Below are positions 8,577-17,947 of a stretch of DNA of 64,000 bases, piece by piece (positions within the stretch are counted from its first letter, which is position 1; each line of letters starts with the position of its first letter). This DNA comes from Pseudomonadota bacterium. Lineage in GTDB: Bacteria; Pseudomonadota; Gammaproteobacteria; Burkholderiales; Burkholderiaceae_D. The translations under genes were made by a program, and so were the position numbers. Location of the stretch: contig JAFAGG010000030.1 in NCBI GenBank assembly GCA_023422955.1, positions 1-64,000 of the forward strand. Direction: 5' to 3'. Under the pieces are notes generated by a model. It made no database searches. It was given only the letters and a program-made list of their open reading frames with translations, and was not told the origin of the DNA.

Positions 8577-8772
8577 GCCTGCTTGCCTGCCGTTCCTCTC
8601 GGGAAAATGAAGGCATGCCTGATTGCAAGACAGGTGACTCAAGCTAGGCAAGCCGCTTTTGACAAAAGAAAAACTCTTCCCCGGGAATTTCCCTGCTTTC
8701 CTGTTTTCTAAGCTTCATTGATGCCGTAATGGCTAATTGTCAAATTGGCAAATGAATCTCAGGAGGAAAGCC

Positions 8773-9030
8773 ATGGAAACCGATGGAAAAACCTTTCAGG
8801 TCAAAACCGGCAAGCCGGTGAAGAAAGACGCGGTGCCGCGTCAGCCGCATGAACGGGACGAGTCGCCGGATAGTCAGGCTTCCGGTGTGCCGCATGAAGA
8901 CATGCAGCAAGCGTTTGAAGATTTGGAGAGTGGCTTGGTGGATACGGATTTGCGCGGCGCCTATGCGGAGCAGCAAAGGGCCGCACCCGATACTTCCTTG
9001 CGCGGTAATGCCCCGCGCAAGGATCACTGA
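8773..9030 (+). CDS. Small hydrophilic hypothetical protein
   Basis: An 85-residue protein of unknown family. The start is well marked: AGGAGG lies 6 nt before the ATG at 8773. Composition is dominated by charged and polar residues (Asp, Glu, Lys, Gln, Pro), with no cysteine, no membrane segment and probably much disorder. Two short repeats of the type D-T-x-L-R-G occur near the C-terminus (DTDLRGAY, DTSLRGNA). It is convergent with, and overlaps by 7 bp, the phosphoribosyltransferase gene on the other strand. Confidence 0.6.
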   Translation: METDGKTFQVKTGKPVKKDAVPRQPHERDESPDSQASGVPHEDMQQAFEDLESGLVDTDLRGAYAEQQRAAPDTSLRGNAPRKDH

Positions 9031-9614
9031 TCTTTGTCAGGCGGTGTGATGGCCCAGATGCCGGGCAGGTTGCGCCAGTAACCGTAGGCATCCATGCCGA
9101 ATCCCACCACGAAGCGATTGGGTAGCGTGACGCCTACATAATCGGGCGTCACCGGCTTGCTTTTACCGATGTCCTTGTCGGCAAAAATGGCGAGCACGAC
9201 TTTTCCAGCACCCATGGCCAGCAAGCGCCGCTGGATATGCGCCAGCGTTTCGCCTTCGTCGAGGATATCGTCCAGCACGATGACGGTGCGTCCCAGCAGG
9301 TTTACGCGCGGTTCGACTTTCCATTCCACCATGCCTCCCTTGTCTTCCCGGCCATAACGGGTGACATGGATATAGTCGAATTCCAAGGGGAAGTTGAGGA
9401 GCGGCAGCAACTGGCCGGTGAAAATGACCGCGCCGCTCATGACGCTCAGCACCAGCGGAAAACTGGGCTCGGCTTCATCGCCGAAACGGCTGTTTAATTG
9501 CGAGGCGACTTTTTCCACGGCCGCTCGGACTTCAGCCTCGCTGACGATCAGTTCGGCATTGGCAAGCAGTGCCCGTGCTTTAAGGGCATGCTCCAGGGAA
9601 TTCTTCATAGACAT
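9024..9614 (-). CDS. hpt: Hypoxanthine(-guanine) phosphoribosyltransferase
   Basis: Purine salvage enzyme that converts hypoxanthine/guanine plus PRPP to the nucleotide. The PRPP loop is VIVLDDILDEGETL (acidic pair DD and the following E-G-E-T), preceded by SVMSGAVIFTGQLL and followed by the Lys and F-V-V-G-F-G-M-D blocks seen in HPRTs. The start is placed at the ATG at 9614 (196 residues); an ATG two codons later (9608) and an upstream one at 9653 are possible. The upstream extension has no family similarity. It resembles the hypoxanthine-guanine PRT group common in Burkholderiales. Confidence 0.82.
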   Translation of the reverse strand: MSMKNSLEHALKARALLANAELIVSEAEVRAAVEKVASQLNSRFGDEAEPSFPLVLSVMSGAVIFTGQLLPLLNFPLEFDYIHVTRYGREDKGGMVEWKVEPRVNLLGRTVIVLDDILDEGETLAHIQRRLLAMGAGKVVLAIFADKDIGKSKPVTPDYVGVTLPNRFVVGFGMDAYGYWRNLPGIWAITPPDKDQ

Positions 9615-9793
9615 CAACCGGATCTCTGACAAACAAAAAAGCTTGAATACCATGTCGGCAACAAGCAGCGACCGGGGAGAGACGATAGCATGACGGGCCG
9701 GACTTGTGGTCAGGCAAGGACCAATAAATTAAGGAAGCGCGCCGCCAAGAATGAGCAAAAGCGAATACATGAAGGGCGATGCAAAACGCAGCG

Positions 9794-10423
9794 CTAGCTG
9801 CTGGGGCCCACTACGGTTTTTTCGTCCGGCGTGCCTTTGACGTTTTGTCTGACATGATTGCCGGTGACTGCCAGCATGGCTGGTATGAATTCATCCAGTT
9901 GTTCCAGGCCAGCGCAGGTAATCAGCAAGCCGTCCACTTCCACGCTCTTGTCGCTCCAGTTCGCGCCGGCTTGTATCAGGTCGTTTTTCAATCCGGCAGG
10001 CCCTGCAACCGTACGACCTGTCAGCAGGCCGGCATCGATCAGCAAACCAAGGCCTTCGCCGCATGCAGCAACGGGCTTTTCATCATGCATGATCTCTGCA
10101 ATGAATTGACGGGCCGCAGGATGTTGTCGCAGTAACCCGGCCTGAGACTGTCCGCCAGGAATCAGTACCGCAGAAAACTCTTTGGGATCGGCTTCCTCAA
10201 AACTCAGTTGCACTTTTACGGACTCGGTCTTCGCTGCCTGTGCCGCCTGTTCTGACACCGCGCCTTTTATTTCACCATTGGCCGCCGATACCAGCTGCAT
10301 GGTCGCCCCCCATTCTTCCACCGCCCGGGTGGCAGCCTGCACAGTTTCCAACTCCACGCCCTCCATCACGAGTGCGGCAAAGTTGATTCCCCTCAATAAG
10401 TTTTCGTTGCCGCCCTGCACCAT
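9794..10423 (-). CDS. DJ-1/PfpI family protein (class I glutamine-amidotransferase-like)
   Basis: Member of the DJ-1/PfpI superfamily, whose proteins act as proteases, deglycases/glyoxalases or stress factors. From the ATG at 10423, which has GAGGAG 7 nt upstream, it has 209 residues. The nucleophile elbow is V-A-A-C-G-E-G, which departs from the usual I-C-H-G-P because the residue after Cys is Gly and not His. The family's A-G-L-L-x-G-R-T-V-A and V-D-G-L-L-I-T blocks are present, along with an S-V-L-I-P-G-G-like segment. The missing His after Cys makes a classical PfpI peptidase triad doubtful. Function is unknown. Confidence 0.75.
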   Translation of the reverse strand: MVQGGNENLLRGINFAALVMEGVELETVQAATRAVEEWGATMQLVSAANGEIKGAVSEQAAQAAKTESVKVQLSFEEADPKEFSAVLIPGGQSQAGLLRQHPAARQFIAEIMHDEKPVAACGEGLGLLIDAGLLTGRTVAGPAGLKNDLIQAGANWSDKSVEVDGLLITCAGLEQLDEFIPAMLAVTGNHVRQNVKGTPDEKTVVGPSS

Positions 10424-10889
10424 AACGTTTCTCCTCGACAGCGATGATGAATGAATGATTTTTTTCACCTTGCCATCTATAAGGAGTGGAAGACAAGTTA
10501 AAAAGTTCTTTCTTCAGGCAGATCACATCGGGCTTGGCACAGCATGGCAAAGTAAGCAGGCAGCGAGCTCAGGCGGCAGCATGAAAAGCTGCGCTTGAGT
10601 CGCTTCTTTCGCAAAGAGCAAGCAAGGCGGATGGCACCGGAACGGCAGGATGCAGTCAAACTTATGCAGATCCCGCCCGGTCTATCTCACCATGAGCAAA
10701 GGCTAGAATGCAAACAAGATCGCCAACGGCTTTACTCCATCCTTTCCGCAGAAGTTTTTTCTGCGCAACGTGCATTTCTCCGGAGCGCGGGCATGAGTGC
10801 CTTGCTCATGCTTCTATTCTTTCGACAGGGCCGCTTGTTCCCCGCCCTGCGGCGCTGCTCCGGCACTGAGGCATTACGACTGGAAAAAA
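10424..10889. other. Divergent intergenic region, no gene called
   Basis: 466 bp between the DJ-1-like gene (minus) and the trehalose synthase (plus). It contains open frames on both strands with no ribosome-binding site or recognisable family. One hairpin, CGCAGAA-GTTTT-or-so-TTCTGCG at 10747-10765, is visible. Promoters for both genes should lie here, but I cannot assign -35/-10 boxes with confidence. Confidence 0.5.
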
Positions 10890-13145
10890 ATGCTGTTTCG
10901 TTTATTTCGAACTTCCCTGCGATTCATCATTCCCCTGGCTCTGGTATTGGCCCTGTTTGCGTATGCGCTGGTGCCGGTGGTGGAAAACATCACCTTGCGC
11001 TGGTTCATCCGCGATCTCGATACGCGTTCGCAGATGCTCGCCGCTGCGATGCAGGAGCCGTTGCTGGAATACCTTCCCGAAGGCTCCAACAAGAAGATCA
11101 CGCAATTGTTCGATCGCTCCATTCAGGATGACCGGCTTTACGCACTGGCCTTCTGTGATGTGAGCAACAACATCCGCTACCGCACCAGCAGTTATCCGAT
11201 GTCCCTGGGATGTCCGGCACCCATGCCCGAAAATTCCTTCCGGCAATCCATGGTGGAGCTGCCGCGCGGCCCGGTCCATGTCACGGCAAGCACGCTGTAT
11301 TCGGATGCAACGCAGTTGGGGACGCTGGTGCTGGTGCATGACATGAGCTTCATCCAGCATCGCAGCGAAGATACGCGCAAGTACATTTTCTGGCTGTTTT
11401 CCGCGCTGCTGATCGCGGTATCGCTGATTGCCATCGCGGTAGCGCACTGGAGCTGGCGCGACTGGACCCATTCCGTCAGAAGCCTGCTGCGGCGCGAGCT
11501 GGGACAGCGCTCCTCCACGCTGGCAGCCGCGCCCGAACTCCATCCGCTGGCGGGCGATCTGCGCGTGCTGCTGAACGAGTACAAAGGCGAGCGCCGCGGT
11601 CAGGAAAGCGGCGCGCAACCATGGTCGCCGACGCGGCTGCGTTCGCTGTTGCATGACGAACTGGCCGGCGACCAGGTGCTGGTGGTGTCCAATCGCGAAC
11701 CGTATATTCATGCGCACACCAGCAAGGGCATAGAGGTCAAGCGTCCCGCCAGCGGTCTGGTGACGGCGGTCGAACCCGTGATGCGCGCCTGTTCCGGCAC
11801 CTGGATCGCGCATGGCGCCGGTTCGGCGGACAGGGAAACGGTGGATAGCAGCGACCGTGTGCCTGTGCCGCCCGGCAAGCCATCCTACACGCTGCGCCGC
11901 GTGTGGTTGTCCAAGGAAGAAGAGCAGGGTTACTACTACGGCTTTGCCAATGAAGGTTTGTGGCCGCTATGCCATATTGCGCATGTGCGTCCGGTATTCC
12001 GCTCTTCCGACTGGGATTACTATGTGGAAGTCAACCAGCGCTTTGCCGACGCAGTAATCAGCGAAGCGCACGGCGAAGATCCGGTGGTGCTGGTGCAGGA
12101 TTATCATTTCGCACTGCTGCCGCGCATGGTGCGTGAAGTCTTGCCCAAGGCAACCATCATCACCTTCTGGCACATTCCCTGGCCCAATCCGGAATCCTTC
12201 GGCATTTGCCCGTGGCGCGAAGAAATCCTGGAAGGGCTGCTGGGCAGCACCATACTTGGTTTCCATACGCCCTTTCACTGCAAGAACTTCCTGGAAACCG
12301 TGGACCGCTATCTGGAAGCGCGCATCGAACATGAGGCTTCCACCATTACCTATAACAGCGAATTGACGCAGGTCGAGCCCTATCCGATTTCGATTGCCTG
12401 GCCTGAACCGAATCCCGGCCAGGCCAGCGTGGCGCAGTGCCGCAGCGAAATCAGGAAGGAACTGGGCTTGCCTGACAATCATCTGCTGGCGCTGGGTGTG
12501 GATAGGCTCGATTACACCAAGGGCATCATCGAGCGCTTTCAGGCGGTGGAGCATTTGCTGGAAATGCAACCCAACCTGGTCGGGCAATTCAGCCTGGTGC
12601 AGATCGCCGCGCCCAGCCGCTCATCGCTGGACGAATACCAGAATTTCGAAGCGCGGGTGCGGCAACTGGAACAGCGCATCAACCGCCGCTTCGGCAGCGG
12701 GCGCTATCTTCCCATCCTGCTGAAGATGGAACATCATGAGGCAGAGCAGGTCTGGCGCTACTACCGCGCCTGCGACGTGTGCGTGGTGACCAGCCTGCAT
12801 GACGGCATGAACCTGGTGGCGAAGGAATTCATTGCCTCCCGCGAAGATGAACAGGGCGTGCTGGTGCTGAGCCAGTTCACCGGCGCGGCACGGGAATTGC
12901 ATGAAGCGCTGATTATCAATCCTTACCATATCGAACAAGGTGCAGAAGCCCTTTATCGCGCCTTGACCATGCCCGAAGTGGAGCAGCGTGAACGCATGCG
13001 CAGTCTGCGTGCACTGGTTCAGGACTTCAATATTTATCGCTGGGCTGCGCGCATGCTGCTGGATGCAGCGCGCTTGCGGCGCCGGCAGCGCACCATGGAA
13101 AAAATTCGTTCACATAGCCGCAAGTCCTTGCGCATGGGAGGCTGA
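10890..13145 (+). CDS. otsA: Membrane-anchored GT20 trehalose-6-phosphate synthase
   Basis: Fusion of an N-terminal sensor-like module to a family GT20 glycosyltransferase (UDP-glucose + glucose-6-P to trehalose-6-P in OtsA). From the ATG at 10890 it has 751 residues. A membrane helix (about 10-30), an extracytoplasmic domain of ~150 residues and a second helix (about 170-190) are followed by the GT20 domain. GT20 motifs are [62 protein letters not shown] and [14 protein letters not shown]. The N-terminal loop differs from canonical OtsA (SNRxA...AGGL), so the acceptor may not be glucose-6-phosphate. The phosphatase gene follows after 2 nt. Confidence 0.85.
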   Translation: MLFRLFRTSLRFIIPLALVLALFAYALVPVVENITLRWFIRDLDTRSQMLAAAMQEPLLEYLPEGSNKKITQLFDRSIQDDRLYALAFCDVSNNIRYRTSSYPMSLGCPAPMPENSFRQSMVELPRGPVHVTASTLYSDATQLGTLVLVHDMSFIQHRSEDTRKYIFWLFSALLIAVSLIAIAVAHWSWRDWTHSVRSLLRRELGQRSSTLAAAPELHPLAGDLRVLLNEYKGERRGQESGAQPWSPTRLRSLLHDELAGDQVLVVSNREPYIHAHTSKGIEVKRPASGLVTAVEPVMRACSGTWIAHGAGSADRETVDSSDRVPVPPGKPSYTLRRVWLSKEEEQGYYYGFANEGLWPLCHIAHVRPVFRSSDWDYYVEVNQRFADAVISEAHGEDPVVLVQDYHFALLPRMVREVLPKATIITFWHIPWPNPESFGICPWREEILEGLLGSTILGFHTPFHCKNFLETVDRYLEARIEHEASTITYNSELTQVEPYPISIAWPEPNPGQASVAQCRSEIRKELGLPDNHLLALGVDRLDYTKGIIERFQAVEHLLEMQPNLVGQFSLVQIAAPSRSSLDEYQNFEARVRQLEQRINRRFGSGRYLPILLKMEHHEAEQVWRYYRACDVCVVTSLHDGMNLVAKEFIASREDEQGVLVLSQFTGAARELHEALIINPYHIEQGAEALYRALTMPEVEQRERMRSLRALVQDFNIYRWAARMLLDAARLRRRQRTMEKIRSHSRKSLRMGG

Positions 13146-13147
13146 AC

Positions 13148-13933
13148 ATGGAACTCCTCTTTTCCGAAGCAGGCAGGCAGCGACTGGAGCAGGTGGTGCA
13201 CGAGCAGATGCTGTGCGCCTTCGACTTCGATGGCACGCTCGCCCCTATCGTTCCCAAGCCGGATCAGGCTTATCTTCCTGCGTCCGTCAGACTGCGACTG
13301 CAGGAGCTGGTGCGGCATGCGCCGGTGGCGATTCTCACCGGACGTTCATTGCAGGATATCCGCAGGCGTATCGGCTTCGAACCTCATCATGTGCTGGGCA
13401 ATCACGGCATTGAAGGCTTGCCGGGATGGGAGACGCGCAGCCAGCAGTATCGCGAGCTCTGCTCGCGCTGGGAGCGCATGCTGACTGCGGTGTTCCGCGA
13501 GAATGCGCAGTTCGACCCAGGCATCGAAATTGAGAACAAAACCTATTCGCTGTCTGTGCATTATCGCCATACGCGCGATCCCGGGCGCAGCGAAAGACAG
13601 CTGGCGCAGCTGTTTGCCACGCTGCTGCCGGAGGCGCGCGTGGTGGATGGAAAATTCCTTTACAACCTGCTGCCTGCCGGTGCCGAGGATAAGGGCAGCG
13701 CCATCAAGAAGCTGCTGCAAATGACCGGCGCGCGCAGTGCGATTTATGTCGGCGACGATGTTACCGATGAAGATGTATTCAGGTTGCATCATCCCGACAT
13801 CCTGTCGGTGCGTGTTGAAGCCTCGCAGGATAGCGAGGCGGAATGGTATCTGGCAGAACCCGACGACATCATCTTGCTGCTGGATGATTTGATCAGCCGC
13901 CTGCGGCAAGCCAGGATGAAGGCCATTGCATGA
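13148..13933 (+). CDS. otsB: Trehalose-6-phosphate phosphatase
   Basis: HAD-superfamily phosphatase that releases trehalose from trehalose-6-phosphate. The 261-residue protein shows HAD motif I D-F-D-G-T-L (Asp26 nucleophile, Asp28 acid), motif II L-T-G-R-S, a lysine-containing motif III region (DKGSAIKKLL) and motif IV G-D-D-V-T-D-E-D. It also has the LGNHGIEG block of OtsB proteins. It follows otsA by 2 nt and precedes a GH15 gene by 22 nt in the same operon. Confidence 0.9.
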   Translation: MELLFSEAGRQRLEQVVHEQMLCAFDFDGTLAPIVPKPDQAYLPASVRLRLQELVRHAPVAILTGRSLQDIRRRIGFEPHHVLGNHGIEGLPGWETRSQQYRELCSRWERMLTAVFRENAQFDPGIEIENKTYSLSVHYRHTRDPGRSERQLAQLFATLLPEARVVDGKFLYNLLPAGAEDKGSAIKKLLQMTGARSAIYVGDDVTDEDVFRLHHPDILSVRVEASQDSEAEWYLAEPDDIILLLDDLISRLRQARMKAIA

Positions 13934-13955
13934 ATGGATTTAAAGGGAGCAGGCA

Positions 13956-15743
13956 ATGAGAACACTTGATCTGGGATTGATAGGCAACTCGCGCGTCAAT
14001 GCACTGATAGACCGGAATGCTGAAATCGTATGGTGGTGTTATCCGTATTTCGACAGCGATCCGATATGCTGCTCGCTGCTGCAGTCGGATGAGCAGGAAA
14101 AGCCGTTTGGCACGATAGGCGTGCAATTCGAGGGCGGCAAACTGGTGGAACAGGTTTATGAGCGCAACTCGGCCATCCTGGTGACGCGCTTTGCCGACGA
14201 TCATGGCAATGGCATAGAAATCTGCGATTTTTCACCGCGCTTCTACATGCACGGCCGCCTGTTTTCGCCTTCCATGGTGGTGCGCATCATCAAGCGCGTT
14301 TCAGGTCGGCCGCGTGTGGCACTGACGATCAAGCCGGCCATCAACTATGGTTCGCAGCCGGCAGAGATTCGCACCGGCGCGCATCACATTTCCTACATCG
14401 GCTCCGTGCAGGCCATGCGCATTACCACCGATGCAGCGGTAAGCGCAGTGACCGATGGCAAACCCTTCTACCTGGAAGAGTGCGTGACACTGTTGATGGG
14501 AGCGGATGAAACCGTCAATGGTGCGCCGCGCGAAATCGGCCGTTCCTTTCACGAGCAAACCCTGAACTACTGGCATCGCTGGGTACGCAACCTGGCGGTG
14601 CCTTTCGAGTGGCAGGAAATCGTGATTCGCGCCGCCATCACGCTCAAGCTCAATGCCTTCGACGATACCGGCGCGATCATCGCGGCAGTGACGACATCGG
14701 TGCCGGAAGCGCCGCACAGCGGACGCAACTGGGATTACCGCTTCTGCTGGTTGCGCGATGCCTATTTCGTGGTCAATGCATTGAACCGGCTGGGCGCCAC
14801 CAGCACCATGGAGCGCTATCTCGATTACATCCTGAACATCATTGCCGATGCGCGCGACGAGCCTCTGCAGCCGGTGTACGGCATACGCCGCGAAGTCGCG
14901 CTGGAAGAAATCACTGCGCCGGCATTGGCCGGCTACCGCGGCATGGGGCCGGTACGCGTGGGCAATTCTGCCTATCACCAGGTGCAGAACGATGTATGGG
15001 GTTCGGGCGTGCTGGCCGCCACGCATGCTTTCTTCGACACGCGCCTGGAACGGCCGGCCGGTCTGCACATGTTCCATGACCTGGAGCGCCTGGGCGAACA
15101 GGCGGTGCGCAACTACAACGTGCCGGATGCCGGCATCTGGGAATTGCGCGGCTCCAAGCGTGTGCATACCTTTTCCAGCATCATGTGCTGGTCTGCCTGC
15201 GACCGGCTGGCCCGCATCGCGCGGCAACTGAAGCTGCCGGAGCGCGCGGAAATCTGGAGCTCGCATGCGCGCCGTATCCATGAAGAAATCTGCGCTTCCG
15301 CGTGGAATGCGGAAATGAACAGCTTCGTGTCGACTTTCGGCGGCGAAAAGCTCGATGCCAGCCTGTTGCTGATGGCCGAGTTCCAGTTCCTGCGCCCGGA
15401 CGACCCGCGCCTGCTGAGCACCATAGAAACCATAGAGCAGCACTTGCGGCGCGGCGACTTCCTGTTGCGCTACGACGAGGAAGATGATTTCGGCAAGCCT
15501 GAAACGGCCTTCCTGGTCTGTACCTTGTGGTGGATACTCGCGCTGGCTTACATCGGCAAGAAGGAGCGCGCTCGCGAACTGTTCGAGAATGTGCTAGCCA
15601 AGCGCAATCACCTGGGGCTGCTGTCGGAGGATGTCGCCACCGACAATGGCGAGTTATGGGGCAATTTCCCGCAAACCTACAGCATGGTGGGCCTGGTGCA
15701 ATGCGCCGCCCGCCTGAGCAAGTCATGGGATGAGGTGTACTGA
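13956..15743 (+). CDS. Glycoside hydrolase family 15 (trehalase or glucoamylase-like)
   Basis: A 595-residue cytoplasmic protein with an N-terminal beta-rich domain (starts GLIGNSRVNALID, typical of GH15 trehalase/glucoamylase-like proteins) and a C-terminal (alpha/alpha)6 barrel. Barrel motifs include NWDYRFCWLRDA, PDAGIWELRG with the probable catalytic acid Glu, and NGELWGNFPQTYSMVGL with the second Glu region. GH15 enzymes release glucose from alpha-glucosides; actinobacterial members act on trehalose. Its place between otsB and a sugar kinase suggests intracellular trehalose breakdown, but maltose- or glycogen-derived substrates are possible. An AGGGAGCAGGCA ribosome-binding site precedes the ATG. 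Confidence 0.82.
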   Translation: MRTLDLGLIGNSRVNALIDRNAEIVWWCYPYFDSDPICCSLLQSDEQEKPFGTIGVQFEGGKLVEQVYERNSAILVTRFADDHGNGIEICDFSPRFYMHGRLFSPSMVVRIIKRVSGRPRVALTIKPAINYGSQPAEIRTGAHHISYIGSVQAMRITTDAAVSAVTDGKPFYLEECVTLLMGADETVNGAPREIGRSFHEQTLNYWHRWVRNLAVPFEWQEIVIRAAITLKLNAFDDTGAIIAAVTTSVPEAPHSGRNWDYRFCWLRDAYFVVNALNRLGATSTMERYLDYILNIIADARDEPLQPVYGIRREVALEEITAPALAGYRGMGPVRVGNSAYHQVQNDVWGSGVLAATHAFFDTRLERPAGLHMFHDLERLGEQAVRNYNVPDAGIWELRGSKRVHTFSSIMCWSACDRLARIARQLKLPERAEIWSSHARRIHEEICASAWNAEMNSFVSTFGGEKLDASLLLMAEFQFLRPDDPRLLSTIETIEQHLRRGDFLLRYDEEDDFGKPETAFLVCTLWWILALAYIGKKERARELFENVLAKRNHLGLLSEDVATDNGELWGNFPQTYSMVGLVQCAARLSKSWDEVY

Positions 15744-15744
15744 C

Positions 15745-16728
15745 ATGGATTCTCGCTACATCGCCGGCGTCGACATAGGCGGCACCAAGGTCGCCGTGAC
15801 CGTCGCCAACCTCGATGGTCCGCTGGCACGCATTGCCGAACCCACCGTCAGGACCGGCACGGTCCGCGCACTGGGCGAGCAGGTGCTCGCCATGCTGGAA
15901 CGAGCCTGCGCGCAAGCCGGCGTCAAGCCGGAAGAGATAAAGGATGTGGGCGTCGGGTCGGCTGGTCCTTTCGTCAAGATGGACGGCATGATCGCGGTGT
16001 CGGCGCCGAATATCTGCGGCGGGCTGTCGGCGCGCAGCGATCTTGGCAACGACTGGACCGAGGTGCCGCTGGAGCAGGTACTGCGCGAGCGTTATGACAG
16101 GGTCGTGATTGCCAACGACTGCGTGGCGGCGCTGGCTGCCGAGCGTGCGTTCGGCGCAGTGCAGGATGAACCGGATTGCGCGTATGTCACCTGGAGCACC
16201 GGCATAGGTTTCGGCTTTTGTGTGGACGGGCGCATGCTGTTCGGCAAGCGCGGCAATGCCGGCCATGCCGGCCACATGGTGATGGATGCGAATGCGGAGG
16301 TGGTCTGCGGCTGCGGCAATCGCGGCGACCTGGAAGCGCTGGTGTCGGGGCGCAATCTCGATTACGTGTCGTCGATGACCACGCCCGAACTGTTCGATGC
16401 GGCGCGCCGCGGTGAACCCCATGCACGGCAGACCGTGGAACAGGCGGCGCAATGGTTCGGCCGCGCCTTGTACAACCTGGTGGCTGCGCTGGATATTCGC
16501 ATCTTTGCGGTCGGCGGTGCGATCTGGACGCATCACGGCGACTGGCTGCTGCCGCTGGTGCAAAAGGAACTGGAAAGCCGCTTCAAGGCCCTGACCGACG
16601 ATGTCACCATCGTTCCGGCTGCGCTCGGTTCGCGGGCCGCGGATGTCGGCGCACTGACTTTGGCGATGCCCGATGCGTGGGTATCGCACTGGCGCCAGGG
16701 GCAGCCCTGGCAGGTGCTTGATAAATAA
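15745..16728 (+). CDS. ROK-family sugar kinase (glucokinase-like)
   Basis: 327-residue ROK protein with the phosphate-1 motif D-I-G-G-T-K (10-15), G-S-A-G-P-F, and the catalytic-Asp segment V-I-A-N-D-C. The zinc-binding signature is atypical: after G-H-A-G-H it reads C-G-C-G-N-R-G-D-L-E, with Asp in place of the third Cys of the usual C-x-C-G-x-x-G-C-x-E. No DNA-binding domain is present, so it is a kinase and not a repressor. The start lies 1 nt after the GH15 stop. It probably phosphorylates the glucose released by the GH15 enzyme, which is inferred from context. Confidence 0.82.
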   Translation: MDSRYIAGVDIGGTKVAVTVANLDGPLARIAEPTVRTGTVRALGEQVLAMLERACAQAGVKPEEIKDVGVGSAGPFVKMDGMIAVSAPNICGGLSARSDLGNDWTEVPLEQVLRERYDRVVIANDCVAALAAERAFGAVQDEPDCAYVTWSTGIGFGFCVDGRMLFGKRGNAGHAGHMVMDANAEVVCGCGNRGDLEALVSGRNLDYVSSMTTPELFDAARRGEPHARQTVEQAAQWFGRALYNLVAALDIRIFAVGGAIWTHHGDWLLPLVQKELESRFKALTDDVTIVPAALGSRAADVGALTLAMPDAWVSHWRQGQPWQVLDK

Positions 16729-16792
16729 GCAGGCCAGACCCGGCCGCATCGGGCAATTTTCCTGCAAGCCCCAAGTTTTTTGCGATCCTGTG

Positions 16793-16814
16793 GGCAGGCT
16801 GCCTGCTTTTTCCT
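16793..16814 (+). terminator. Terminator after the trehalose operon
   Basis: GGCAGG-CTG-CCTGCT followed by TTTTCC forms a short GC-rich hairpin with a T-tract. It would end transcription from the ROK kinase and separate it from the MscS gene. Confidence 0.55.
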
Positions 16815-16853
16815 TGCCGCTTTCTGCTTCCGATTTGCTGGAGATAATTGTTG

Positions 16854-17939
16854 ATGTTTACAACGGACTGGACCTTTCTTGATATTCCGGTGGAGCAGTG
16901 GCTTTACGCGCTGCTGCTCGCCGTCATCGTCTATTTCGTCGCCAGCGGCGCGGTAAGCTTCCTTGCCAGTCGCCTGGAGAAGTTGAGCCAAAAGACGGAA
17001 GGCCGCTTCGATGACGTGATTTTCGATGTCATTTCGCGCACCAACCGCTTGCTGATTTTCCTGGCCGCGGTGCTGGTGGGCTTGAGCGTGCTGGATCTGC
17101 CGGCGAGATGGGCAGACCGCCTGCCGCTGGGATGGACCATCGTGCTGGGAATACAGCTTGCGCTGTGGGTGAGCCGCGCCATCCAGCGCTGGATGATGCG
17201 TTATCCGCCGAGCGCTACCGTCACCACCATCAATTTTATTTTGCGCACCATCGTCTGGGTGGTGGTGATGCTCACCATACTGGCCAATCTCGGCGTCAAC
17301 ATCACCGCCTTCGTCGCCAGCCTGGGCATAGGCGGCATTGCGATTGCGCTGGCGGTCCAGAATGTGCTGAGCGATCTGTTCGCCTCGCTTTCGATTGCGC
17401 TGGACAAGCCGTTTGAAACCGGCGACTTCATCATCTCGGATGAATTGCTGGGCTCGGTCGAGTACATCGGCATCAAGAGCACGCGCCTGCGCAGCTTGTC
17501 CGGCGAGCAGATCGTGATTGCGAATGCGGAGTTGCTAAAGCGCCTGATCCGCAATTACAAGCGCATGGACGAGCGGCGCGCGCTGTTCAATTTCAGCGTT
17601 ACCTATCAGACGTCGAGGGAGCAGGTGGAGGCGCTGCCCGGCATCGTCCAGGGCATCATCGAGAGCATTCCCAATGCGCGTTTCGATCGCGCTCACTTTT
17701 TCAAGTTCGGTGCTTATGCGCTGGAGTTTGAAGTGGTGTATTACATGCTGCAGCCGGAATACAACGCCTACATGGATGTCCAGCAGAGGATCAATCTTGA
17801 GCTGATGCGCATCTGCCAGGAGCGAGGCATCGAGTTCGCGGTACAGACCCAAACGCTGCATCTTGCTTCGATTCCTGAAGCCATGCAGAAAATGATGGCA
17901 GCTGAACCGGTGGGCGTGCAGCAGGCGCGAGGCGAGTAA
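16854..17939 (+). CDS. MscS-family mechanosensitive channel
   Basis: Small-conductance mechanosensitive channel that releases solutes on hypo-osmotic shock. From the ATG at 16854 (361 residues; TTG starts at 16848 and 16851 are alternatives) it has about four to five membrane segments. The pore-lining helix has a Gly/Ala-rich face (V-A-S-L-G-I-G-G-I-A-I-A-L-A-V-Q-N) followed by the MscS beta domain (F-E-T-G-D-F-I-I) and a C-terminal alpha/beta domain. Its location next to trehalose genes fits an osmotic-stress role. Confidence 0.88.
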   Translation: MFTTDWTFLDIPVEQWLYALLLAVIVYFVASGAVSFLASRLEKLSQKTEGRFDDVIFDVISRTNRLLIFLAAVLVGLSVLDLPARWADRLPLGWTIVLGIQLALWVSRAIQRWMMRYPPSATVTTINFILRTIVWVVVMLTILANLGVNITAFVASLGIGGIAIALAVQNVLSDLFASLSIALDKPFETGDFIISDELLGSVEYIGIKSTRLRSLSGEQIVIANAELLKRLIRNYKRMDERRALFNFSVTYQTSREQVEALPGIVQGIIESIPNARFDRAHFFKFGAYALEFEVVYYMLQPEYNAYMDVQQRINLELMRICQERGIEFAVQTQTLHLASIPEAMQKMMAAEPVGVQQARGE

Positions 17940-17947
17940 TCGAGTAA

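Noticed and set aside
10595..11131. A 178-codon open frame overlapping the start of the trehalose synthase gene
   Set aside because: No ribosome-binding site, Arg/Ser/His-rich composition typical of out-of-frame translation, and it overlaps the better-supported GT20 gene in another frame.
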